Shown here piece by piece: positions 1 through 6,228 of a DNA stretch of 8,838 nucleotides; positions within the stretch are counted from its first letter, which is position 1, and the number at the start of each line of letters is the position of its first letter. A program made the translations under genes and the position numbers. The notes under the pieces were generated by a model, which saw nothing but the letters and a program-made list of their open reading frames with translations, was not told the origin of the DNA and made no database searches. Source of the stretch: Geodermatophilaceae bacterium (GTDB lineage: Bacteria > Actinomycetota > Actinomycetes > Mycobacteriales > Geodermatophilaceae); NCBI GenBank assembly GCA_013696785.1, contig JACCXW010000488.1:1-8838 (forward strand), given 5' to 3'.

Positions 1-438
1 CCGATGCTCCTGGCAAACGCGTTGCAGGCCAGTGGCGCGATCCGCGCGTATGAGGATCATCCGGAGGCGGCACTGCCGCTGCTGCAGGAAGCGCTCGGGG
101 CGTACCTAGCCGAGGTGCTGGCCGCCCAGGGTGAGTACGACGCTGCGCTGGCGCTGGCCGACGCCGCCGTGGCGGCGCAGCAGGAATCCGGTGACCGGCA
201 CGCCCAAGCCGTGGCGTTGACCTCGCTCGCCGCGGTGACAGAGCAGGCGCAGGGTCCCAAAGACGCGGTGCCGATTCTGGAACAGGCGGTCCGGGCGTTC
301 CAGGCGGCCGGGATGTCCGGGCAGGCGGCGCTGCAGCGGCTCGTCGAGGCGTGCCGGGCGACCGGAGACGACGCCGGGGTCGAGCGCCATACCGCCGAAC
401 TCGCGCGGCTGGACGCGGTCGTCACGCACATTAGTTAG
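1..438 (+). CDS. TPR-repeat protein, C-terminal part (5' end outside window)
   Basis: The reading frame is open to the first base of the window, so this is probably the tail of a longer protein; the ATG at position 4 is simply the first Met visible. The roughly 145 visible residues are almost entirely alanine-rich amphipathic helices. At least two helix pairs resemble tetratricopeptide repeats, around residues 38-65 (AAQGEYDAALALADAAV) and 66-105 (ALTSLAAVTEQAQ then PILEQAVRAFQAAG). The repeats are typical of protein-interaction scaffolds, including the C-terminal arms of actinobacterial SARP/AfsR-like or STAND regulators. No DNA-binding or ATPase domain is in view, so the role of the whole protein cannot be stated. 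It ends in TAG 61 bases before the metallopeptidase gene. TPR assignment is moderately sure; function is unknown. Confidence 0.7.
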   Translation, partial: PMLLANALQASGAIRAYEDHPEAALPLLQEALGAYLAEVLAAQGEYDAALALADAAVAAQQESGDRHAQAVALTSLAAVTEQAQGPKDAVPILEQAVRAFQAAGMSGQAALQRLVEACRATGDDAGVERHTAELARLDAVVTHIS

Positions 439-486
439 AGCGCGGTCAGCGGTTGCTGCCACCTTGGTTGCCGATGATCACAACCT

Positions 487-493
487 GGGAAGG
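487..493 (+). promoter_or_regulatory. ribosome binding site of the metallopeptidase gene
   Basis: GGGAAGG lies five bases before the ATG at 499. This purine-rich Shine-Dalgarno-like tract supports that start over later in-frame starts. Confidence 0.5.
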
Positions 494-498
494 CAGTC

Positions 499-1836
499 AT
501 GTCGTTTGAGCCGTTGTCTCATGCGCAGGTGCCGCCGGCCGCGCCGCGGCGACGCCACCTGGGTCTCAAGATCGCCGGCGGCTTCCTCGTCGTGGTCGGC
601 CTCGTGCTCGGTACCGGCGCACTGGTCGACAACCTCGGCGGTTCCCCGGAATATCGGAGCGCTCCGCCGGCGGCGGGAGCCGTTGCTCCGGACGCACTCG
701 ACCCGGCCGCCTTCAGCACCGCAATGTCGGCTGCGGCGCGCGGTTCGGATCCTGCGGCGTTCCTCGCGTTCTTCGCTCCTGCGCTGCAAGTAGATGCTGG
801 GCGGTACTTCGCCAACCTTCGAACTCTCGGCGTCGACGGCGTGCTCGTCGCGATCCAGACCACCGACCTACGGGAACTGCAGGCGGAGTCCTTCGACGGG
901 ATCCTCCAGATCGGCTTCCACATCCCCGGCATCGACGGCGCCGAAGTCACGCCGATGGAGCCGTTGACCGGGATGGCCATCGAGCCGAACCGAATGCCCT
1001 CCACGGCGTACGACGTCACGGTGCGGCGCACGGACACCAGCGGGGTGATCGAAGCCTGGTCACCGGTCGGGGCTCCTGCTCCCTGGGACGTGCAAGAACT
1101 CGTGTCCGTGCAGGGTCCGGGCTACGTGTTGGCCACGGGTGTGCAGAACGAGGCACTGCTCGGGCAATACAACGAAGCAGCCGCCCAGGCGACCGACTAC
1201 ACGACGGCACTGTTCGAGGAACTCCTTCCAGACCTTCCTGGCAGCGGGCTGGACAATCCGGGGTTCCTGCTCTTCGTCGAGCCCGACGACGAGCTGTTCA
1301 GCTCCTATTTCGTTTCCGAACGATCGATCGGACCCATCAACGAGATCACCGGATACGCCGTACCGCTCCCTTCTGCCGCCGGGGAGAGTTCCGGTGCTCG
1401 CGTCGTCATGCGCCCACAGCCCGATCTCGACGTGTTCGCGAGCGTGGCAGTGCACGAGTTCGTGCACGTGATGTTCGCCTCGGGCACGAACAGCTCCTTC
1501 CTGCCGAACGGCACGAAGGACCCCGGCGCCGCCTGGATCGCCGAGGGCGTCGCGGAGTGGATCCAGACCCACTTCGATGAACAGGACTTCACCGGGCCGA
1601 CACTGGATGCAGCCCGTGCCGCCGTGGATCAGGGCTTCTTTGAGGATCGGCCTCCGACCCGCGACGAGCTGTACACGCAGGCCGAGTTCGGATATCCCCT
1701 CGCAGCCTCGGTGTTCGAATGGATCTCGGAGACCTTCAACGTGGCGGCCGCCTTCGATGCCGCCGCGGACAACCTGTCGCGCGGCTTCGACGAGCTGTTC
1801 GCGTCGCTGATGTATCCGTCAGACCGTGACTTCTAG
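499..1836 (+). CDS. membrane-anchored zinc metallopeptidase (gluzincin-type, HEFVH)
   Basis: This predicted 445-residue protein begins with a short Pro/Arg-rich cytoplasmic tail (RRR at 17-19). One hydrophobic helix follows at about residues 22-43, so the rest should lie outside the membrane. There is no lipobox cysteine and no clear cleavage site, so I read it as an uncleaved anchor. Residues about 68-210 form a mixed alpha/beta region that could be an NTF2-like stalk domain; this is a guess. The catalytic signature is H319-E-F-V-H323. It is followed 26 residues later by WIAEGVAEW, where E349 fits the third zinc ligand of gluzincins of the peptidase MA clan. Both histidines and both glutamates are present, so an active enzyme is likely, but the substrate is unknown. 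It follows the TPR gene by 60 bases and may have its own promoter. Confidence 0.8.
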   Translation: MSFEPLSHAQVPPAAPRRRHLGLKIAGGFLVVVGLVLGTGALVDNLGGSPEYRSAPPAAGAVAPDALDPAAFSTAMSAAARGSDPAAFLAFFAPALQVDAGRYFANLRTLGVDGVLVAIQTTDLRELQAESFDGILQIGFHIPGIDGAEVTPMEPLTGMAIEPNRMPSTAYDVTVRRTDTSGVIEAWSPVGAPAPWDVQELVSVQGPGYVLATGVQNEALLGQYNEAAAQATDYTTALFEELLPDLPGSGLDNPGFLLFVEPDDELFSSYFVSERSIGPINEITGYAVPLPSAAGESSGARVVMRPQPDLDVFASVAVHEFVHVMFASGTNSSFLPNGTKDPGAAWIAEGVAEWIQTHFDEQDFTGPTLDAARAAVDQGFFEDRPPTRDELYTQAEFGYPLAASVFEWISETFNVAAAFDAAADNLSRGFDELFASLMYPSDRDF

Positions 1837-1925
1837 GCCGAATGGGCCGCCTGGGTGCGCGACCTCTGACCCGAATGTCGCCGTTGCCTGACACGGTGGC
1901 GCTCGTGCGACCTAGCGGCGACGAC

Positions 1926-2226
1926 GTGAGGGCCGCTCGGCTGTTGCTGCGACGGCCGCGGCCGCGTGACATCGACGACGCCTTCCTGGCGCACGGCGAT
2001 GCCGCCACCCAGCGGTTCAACCCCGATGGACCGCACCGCGATCGCGCGACCAGTCAGGGCCGGCCTCGACGAGTGGATCGCGCACTGGGACGAGCACGGG
2101 CTTCGGCTACTGGACGGTGCTCGACGCCCAGACGGCAGAGTCCTCGGCTTCGGCGGGTCAGGCTCGAGAAGTGGAGGACGAGTCGGTCCTGAGCCTGTAC
2201 TACCGGCTCGCCCACGCCGCTCCAGC
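1926..2226 (+). pseudogene. decayed and truncated GNAT acetyltransferase (RimJ/RimL-like)
   Basis: No single frame is intact, but joining frames recovers a GNAT N-acetyltransferase of the ribosomal-protein acetyltransferase type. Frame 3 gives ARLLLRRPRPRDIDDAF and FNPDGPH (from GTG 1926 to about 2040). Frame 1 gives GLDEWIAHWDEHG (about 2056-2100). Frame 2 gives FGYWTVLD (from 2102). Frame 1 gives GRVLGFGG (from 2134). Frame 3 gives VRLEKW (from 2157). Frame 2 gives EDESVLSLYYRLAHAA (from 2174). The pieces are collinear and in family order. This means about five indels in some 130 bases, mostly in the second half. The acetyl-CoA pyrophosphate-binding loop (R/Q-x-x-G-x-G/A) that should follow the SLYYRLA strand is missing. 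Similarity ends about ten bases before the stop of the convergent lipoprotein gene. Clustered sequencing errors could mimic the indels but not the missing C-terminus. Confidence 0.75.
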
Positions 2227-2235
2227 GGGCGCCGG

Positions 2236-3432
2236 TCAGTCCCAGGGCACCACGATGATTCCCGCGTTGTCACCGGCGGCTACCGCGAGATAAACGCGAT
2301 CAGCGCTGCTGGCGATCCGGGCGCGGTACAGCGTCAAGTCGCCAAGCGGCGCAGGCGCGGCGACCCCGACAAAGTTGCTATCCGGCGGGACCAGGATCGT
2401 CCAGGCGCCCGTGACAGGGTCACGGCTGGCGATGCCGGTCGGACCGTAGACGCCGTACGCGGTGAGGAGCGTGCCGTCAGGCAACGTGTCCAGGCCGGTG
2501 ATCGTGTACGGGCCGACGAGCTCGTCGGGCACAGGCACCGATCGGATCCGACCGTCCGGGGTCAGGTGCTGCAGTCCGCGCAGCGCCGATATCCACACCG
2601 AGCCGTCCGGAGCCGCCGCGAGTGCCGAGAGCTCGCCGAGTTCGGCCTCCCTTCCCGGCCCGTCATAGCTCGGCACCGGCACCGTGGGTGGATCGTGCCT
2701 GTTCTCCGAATCCACCTGTCCACAACCGGCGCCCCTGTCGGAGCCACGGTCTCGCCGGCCGGCCACCGTGTCGATCGTCCCATCAGGACCGATTCGGCGC
2801 ACCAGGCAGTCCTCGGCGAGATAGATGCTGCCGTCCGCCGTGGCGGCACACGCTCGAACCAGGCCGAGTGTCGCCTGGCCGGCCGGGCCGCCGTCCCCCG
2901 CGGACACCAGGCCATCCACAGCGTCCGGTCCCGCTGTCACGTCCCGCCAACTCCCGTCCGGATCTCTGGCCACCAATCGGTACGTCTCGGTAGCGAGGGC
3001 GAACAGCGTCCCGTCGGCCGATGCGCAGAGCGGACCCACGTCGAGGCCGCGCTCCCGGTCGGCGTACGGGCCCTCCACCAGGGACGCGACACCGTCGGGC
3101 GTGATGCGGACCAGCGCCAATCCGCGGTCTCGTCCCAGGCTGTGGTCATCGGAATCGGCGACCGACACGCGGGCGTCCTGCAACGCGAAGATGGTGCCGT
3201 CAGGCAGCGCAATAATGCTGCTGACGCCGAACGTGTCGACCGCGGACCTGCCGTTGACGGTGATGTCGTCCCGTGCGGCGTAGAGGCGGTAGCCGACACC
3301 GGCCATCGCCTCCGGCGGCAGCGGGGTGACCACCTGGACGCGCGCAGAACCCGCCTCGCCTGGGTCGCCGGGTGACGTCGAACAGGCAGCCGCGAAGGCC
3401 ACCGCGACAATCAGCACCAGCCTGCGGCGCAT
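2236..3432 (-). CDS. secreted NHL-repeat beta-propeller lipoprotein
   Basis: This 398-residue protein starts MRRR, then a hydrophobic stretch (5-16) and Cys17 in the context FAAAC. That is a short lipoprotein signal peptide with a slightly atypical lipobox (Ala rather than Leu at -3). A flexible Pro/Gly/Ser linker follows. The body is built of NHL/beta-propeller blades marked by repeating [A/P]DG[T/S] turns: LPDGTIFAL (76-84), SADGTLFAL (138-146), TADGSIYLAED (198-208) with IGPDGTIDTVAG (214-225), APDGSVWIS (274-282) and LPDGTLL (317-323). The GDGGPA element (179-184) before a blade is characteristic of NHL proteins. Cys at 136, 195, 209 and 237 could form disulfides. Such propellers bind ligands or proteins outside the cell; no catalytic residues are recognisable. 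It is divergent from the exporter operon, so co-control is possible but unproven. Confidence 0.82.
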   Translation of the reverse strand: MRRRLVLIVAVAFAAACSTSPGDPGEAGSARVQVVTPLPPEAMAGVGYRLYAARDDITVNGRSAVDTFGVSSIIALPDGTIFALQDARVSVADSDDHSLGRDRGLALVRITPDGVASLVEGPYADRERGLDVGPLCASADGTLFALATETYRLVARDPDGSWRDVTAGPDAVDGLVSAGDGGPAGQATLGLVRACAATADGSIYLAEDCLVRRIGPDGTIDTVAGRRDRGSDRGAGCGQVDSENRHDPPTVPVPSYDGPGREAELGELSALAAAPDGSVWISALRGLQHLTPDGRIRSVPVPDELVGPYTITGLDTLPDGTLLTAYGVYGPTGIASRDPVTGAWTILVPPDSNFVGVAAPAPLGDLTLYRARIASSADRVYLAVAAGDNAGIIVVPWD

Positions 3433-3436
3433 CCCG

Positions 3437-3444
3437 CCCCCTCT
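3437..3444 (-). promoter_or_regulatory. ribosome binding site of the lipoprotein gene
   Basis: On the minus strand AGAGGGGG ends four bases before the ATG at 3432-3430. It is a good Shine-Dalgarno match and fixes the start of the lipoprotein with its signal peptide. Confidence 0.55.
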
Positions 3445-3507
3445 GCCGGAGCCGACGCTACCCGCGGCTCATTGCCTCGCACCACATTGGCGGTTCAGCC
3501 GATTATC

Positions 3508-3521
3508 GGTACGGCGGTACC
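3508..3521. repeat. 14-bp dyad GGTAC-GGCG-GTACC, candidate operator
   Basis: Perfect 5-bp inverted arms surround a 4-bp centre in the 113-base gap between the divergent lipoprotein and exporter genes. The dyad lies over the expected -35 position of the candidate exporter promoter (-10 at 3534-3539). It also sits directly upstream of GATAAT, a possible -10 for the lipoprotein on the minus strand (3507-3502). A dimeric repressor bound here could affect both directions. No regulator gene is in the window, so this is a positional inference. Confidence 0.35.
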
Positions 3522-3533
3522 ACCGGCCGGGGT

Positions 3534-3539
3534 TAGGGT
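3534..3539 (+). promoter_or_regulatory. -10 box TAGGGT, likely leaderless promoter of the exporter operon
   Basis: TAGGGT fits the actinobacterial TANNNT -10 pattern. Its last T is seven bases before the A of ATG 3546, which would make transcription start at or next to the start codon. No good Shine-Dalgarno sequence precedes that ATG, which agrees with a leaderless mRNA. No convincing TTGACA-like -35 is visible 16-18 bases upstream. Confidence 0.45.
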
Positions 3540-3545
3540 CCGGTC

Positions 3546-4556
3546 ATGGCGGCGAGCGGGGACGCGGACATCCGGGTCAGCGACCTGCGTAAGACGTTCA
3601 AGGTCCCCGAACGCGATTCCGGCTTGCGCGCATCGTTGCGCAGTCTGGTCCACCGCAAGCACCGCGACGTCCACGCGGTCGCGGGAGTCTCCTTCGAGAT
3701 CCCGGCCGGCGAGATCGTCGGGTTCCTCGGGCCCAACGGAGCGGGCAAGACGACCACCCTGAAGATGTTGTCCGGCCTGCTGCACCCGAGTTCGGGTGAG
3801 GCCACTGTGCTCGGGCATGTGCCCTGGCGGCGGGAACGCGACTACCTGCGCCGGATGACGCTGGTGATGGGCAACCGCAACCAGCTGCAGTGGGACATCC
3901 CGGCGTTGGACTCCTTCGAGATGAACCGCGCCATCTACCGCGTCCCCGACGCGGAGTTCCGGGCGATCCGCGACGAGATCGTGGAACTGCTCGAGATCGG
4001 CGACCTGGTCCGCAAACCGGTCAGGAACCTGTCCCTTGGCGAGCGGATGAAGGCCGAGATTGCCGCGGCGCTGCTGCACCGCCCGAAGGTGCTGTTCCTC
4101 GACGAACCGACGATCGGCCTGGACGTCACCATGCAGAAGCGGATCCGGACGTTCCTCGCCGAGTACAACCGGCGCTACGGCGCGACGATCCTGCTCACCA
4201 GCCACTACATGGCCGACGTACAGGCGTTGTGCAAGCGGGTGGTCGTGATCGACCACGGATCGATCCTGTACGACGGCAGTCTGCGGGAGCTGTCCACGCG
4301 CTACGCGCCGCATCAGACCATCAACGTGTCGCTGGCCGAATCCGGTCAGGATCTGAGCGGCTACGGCGAGGTGCTCGGTACGGAGGACGGCAGGGTGAGC
4401 CTGAAAGTGGCCAAGGATCAGACTTCGGCCGTGGCCGCCCGGCTGCTTGCGGCGTACGAGGTCAGCGACCTGACGATCGAGGACCCACCGGTGGAGGACG
4501 TGATCGAGCAAGTTTTCGCCGACTCTTCCCCGACCACCGTAAGGTCCGGACCGTGA
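3546..4556 (+). CDS. ABC-2 type exporter, ATP-binding subunit (COG4586-like)
   Basis: This 336-residue cytoplasmic ATPase drives the exporter formed with the two permeases downstream. All nucleotide-binding motifs are intact: Walker A GPNGAGKT (62-69), Q-loop Q113 in NRNQLQWD, ABC signature LSLGER (162-167), Walker B VLFLDEP (182-188) and switch histidine H220 in LLTSHYM. About 30 residues between the first strand and Walker A, plus a C-terminal extension of about 90 residues, match the long ATPases paired with COG4587/COG3694 permeases. Those are sometimes labelled NatA-like or viologen-exporter family. The substrate cannot be read from the sequence. ATG 3546 lacks a clear ribosome site and is probably leaderless. 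Its TGA (4554-4556) overlaps the GTG of the next gene in GTGA, so translation should be coupled. Confidence 0.92.
   Translation: MAASGDADIRVSDLRKTFKVPERDSGLRASLRSLVHRKHRDVHAVAGVSFEIPAGEIVGFLGPNGAGKTTTLKMLSGLLHPSSGEATVLGHVPWRRERDYLRRMTLVMGNRNQLQWDIPALDSFEMNRAIYRVPDAEFRAIRDEIVELLEIGDLVRKPVRNLSLGERMKAEIAAALLHRPKVLFLDEPTIGLDVTMQKRIRTFLAEYNRRYGATILLTSHYMADVQALCKRVVVIDHGSILYDGSLRELSTRYAPHQTINVSLAESGQDLSGYGEVLGTEDGRVSLKVAKDQTSAVAARLLAAYEVSDLTIEDPPVEDVIEQVFADSSPTTVRSGP
4540..4545 (+). promoter_or_regulatory. -10-like box TAAGGT before the PEP-mutase-family gene
   Basis: TAAGGT lies inside the last codons of the ATPase gene, with seven bases between it and GTG 4553. The stretch TAAGGTCCGG resembles TAGGGTCCGG before the ATPase start, with one mismatch in ten. 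It may be an internal leaderless promoter letting the enzyme gene be expressed apart from the ATPase. Chance occurrence is not excluded. Confidence 0.3.
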
Positions 4557-5398
4557 CGGACCACAACCTGTCCGGTGCGCTTCACAGCGGCGGCCAGGCG
4601 TTCCTGGATCTGCACGTCCCCGGTCGGCCGTTGCTCATTCCCAACCCCTGGGACGCCGGCAGCGCCAAGGTACTGGCCTCCCTCGGGTTCCGGGCGCTCG
4701 CCACCACGAGCGGCGGTCACGCCGCCACCCTCGGACGGCTGGACGGCGAGGTCACCCGGGAAGAGGCGCTGGCGCACGCGGCGCAGATCGTCGCCGCGGT
4801 AGACGTACCGGTCTCCGCCGATCTGGAGAGCGGATTCGGCGCGGATCCCGCAGCTGTGGCCGAGACGATGCGCGCTGCCGCGGCGACCGGGCTCGCGGGT
4901 TGCTCGATCGAGGACTACAGCGGCGACCCGGACACCGGCCTGTACGACATCGCGCAGGCCGCCGACCGGGTCAGGGCCGCCGCCGAGGCCGCCGGGGGCA
5001 TGGTGCTGACCGCTCGGGCGGAGAACTTCTTCCGGCACCGCGATGCCGATCTCGGTGATGCGATCGCCCGGCTGCAGGCCTACCAGGAGGCCGGTGCGGA
5101 CGTGCTCTATGCACCTGGGCTCTCGGATCCGGGCGATGTCGCTCGCCTGATCGCCGCGGTGGACCGACCGGTCAACGTGCTCGCCTATCCCGGTCTCGGC
5201 TCCGTCGGGGATCTGGCCGCGGCCGGTGCAGCGCGTATCTCGGTCGGCGGCGCGTTCGCGTACGTGGCACTCGGTGCGCTCGTGCAGGTCGGCCGCGAGC
5301 TGCTGGACGAGGGCAGCTTCGAATACCTCGACCGCGTCGGGGACGGTCGTCGGCAGGCGCAGACCGCCTTCTCGCCCGGCGGTGCGGACCGGCGGTGA
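4553..5398 (+). CDS. PEP mutase / isocitrate lyase superfamily enzyme
   Basis: This 281-residue protein is a predicted cytoplasmic (beta/alpha)8-barrel of the PEP mutase/2-methylisocitrate lyase superfamily. Visible landmarks are IPNPWDAGSAKVL (29-41), TTSGGHAATLG (51-61), the metal-site strand SADLESGFG (88-96, D90 and E92), SIEDYSGD (118-125), LTARAENFF (152-160) and GADVLYAPG, in family order. The segment after IED, where true (methyl)isocitrate lyases carry K-[KR]-C-G-H with the catalytic Cys, reads YSGDPDTGLYD. Isocitrate or methylisocitrate cleavage is therefore unlikely. Related chemistries are PEP/phosphonopyruvate mutase, carboxyphosphonoenolpyruvate mutase, oxaloacetate decarboxylase and other acyl-pyruvate lyases. 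GTG 4553 is chosen because it gives the expected N-terminus and overlaps the ATPase stop. Its own TGA overlaps the first permease start. Family call firm, reaction unknown. Confidence 0.88.
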   Translation: MTDHNLSGALHSGGQAFLDLHVPGRPLLIPNPWDAGSAKVLASLGFRALATTSGGHAATLGRLDGEVTREEALAHAAQIVAAVDVPVSADLESGFGADPAAVAETMRAAAATGLAGCSIEDYSGDPDTGLYDIAQAADRVRAAAEAAGGMVLTARAENFFRHRDADLGDAIARLQAYQEAGADVLYAPGLSDPGDVARLIAAVDRPVNVLAYPGLGSVGDLAAAGAARISVGGAFAYVALGALVQVGRELLDEGSFEYLDRVGDGRRQAQTAFSPGGADRR

Positions 5399-6228
5399 CC
5401 GCGGTCCGAGAGCCGCGCCGGCGGTTGCGGGGGCTGCCCGGTCTGTACGCCGTGCTGATGCGTACCGCCGTACAGGTGCAGTTGCAGTACCGGACCGCGA
5501 ACTACGCATACATGCTCGGGATGATCGCCGAACCGGTGATCTACCTGGTGGTGTGGTCGAGCGTCGCGCGCTCGCAGGGCGGCGCCGTCGAGGGCATCAC
5601 CGTCGGGGAGTTCGCGGCGTACTACATCGTGTGGACGCTAGTCCGGAACATGAACATCGTCTTCACGCCGTACGGGTGGGAGCAGCGCATCCGGCAGGGC
5701 GAGCTGTCGGGGATGCTCGTTCGCCCCGTGCATCCGATCCACTACGACCTGGCGTACTTCGCCGGGTGGAAGTTCGTCGTGATCCTGCTGTGGCTGCCGA
5801 TAGCCGCCGGGTTGGCGCTCATCTTCCGGCCGACGTTCGACGTCAGCGTGCTCGAAGCAGGGATCTTCCTGATCGCGATCTGGGGTGCGTACCTGATCAG
5901 GTCGATGCTGTTGTGGGTGCTCGGCATGGTGACGTTCTGGACCACCCGGGTCAGCGCCCTGTACGACATGTACTTCACCGCCGAGCTGCTGCTCTCCGGT
6001 CGGCTGCTGCCGCTCGCCCTGCTGCCGGCATGGGCGGTCACGCTCGCCGACGTGCTGCCGTTCAAGTACACGTTCGGCTATCCGATCGAGGTCATCGCCG
6101 GGGACCTGTCGACCCGCGAACTCTTCGTCGGGCTGGGCATGCAGGCGCTCTGGGTGGGCCTCGGCGCGCTTCTGGTCGCCGTTGTGTGGCGCGTCGGCGT
6201 ACGCCGGTATTCGGCGGTGGGGAACTGA
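5395..6228 (+). CDS. ABC-2 type exporter permease, first subunit (COG4587-like)
   Basis: This 277-residue membrane protein has about six predicted helices (roughly 38-58, 70-90, 122-144, 152-182, 195-218, 242-267) and a basic cytoplasmic N-terminus. Between helices 2 and 3 the coupling-type segment IRQGELSGMLVRPVHPI (99-115) is typical of ABC-2 permeases. LPFKYTFGYPIEV (221-233) near the last helix matches the COG4587-like branch. It should pair with the second permease as a heterodimer powered by the ATPase gene two places upstream. GTG 5395 overlaps the enzyme's stop in GTGA and no strong ribosome site is visible, so it probably depends on translational coupling. Its own TGA overlaps the next ATG. 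Confidence 0.88.
   Translation: MTAVREPRRRLRGLPGLYAVLMRTAVQVQLQYRTANYAYMLGMIAEPVIYLVVWSSVARSQGGAVEGITVGEFAAYYIVWTLVRNMNIVFTPYGWEQRIRQGELSGMLVRPVHPIHYDLAYFAGWKFVVILLWLPIAAGLALIFRPTFDVSVLEAGIFLIAIWGAYLIRSMLLWVLGMVTFWTTRVSALYDMYFTAELLLSGRLLPLALLPAWAVTLADVLPFKYTFGYPIEVIAGDLSTRELFVGLGMQALWVGLGALLVAVVWRVGVRRYSAVGN

Noticed and set aside
466..485. GGTTG-N10-CAACC hairpin in the leader of the metallopeptidase gene
   Set aside because: It has a short stem and a ten-base loop with no sign of a known riboswitch or attenuator.
1966..3375. 469-codon open frame on the + strand
   Set aside because: Most of it is antisense to the lipoprotein gene and its translation is Arg/Pro/Gly-rich without domains. Only its first part overlaps one segment of the GNAT pseudogene.
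3495..4511. 338-codon open frame on the - strand
   Set aside because: It lies opposite the ABC ATPase, whose motifs are complete. Long antisense frames are expected in GC-rich DNA.
4547..5399. CGGACC plus GTGAC at both ends of the PEP-mutase-family gene, a possible insertion scar
   Set aside because: The matches are six and five bases with different spacing (0 versus 4). This is too short to separate from chance in GC-rich sequence with required GTGA overlaps.
4418..5509. 363-codon open frame on the - strand
   Set aside because: It is antisense to the PEP-mutase-family gene and the start of the first permease, with low-complexity basic composition.
5226..6227. 334-codon upstream extension of the second permease frame
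   Set aside because: This part translates into Arg/Ala-rich sequence in the shadow of the enzyme and first permease genes. The real start is ATG 6228.
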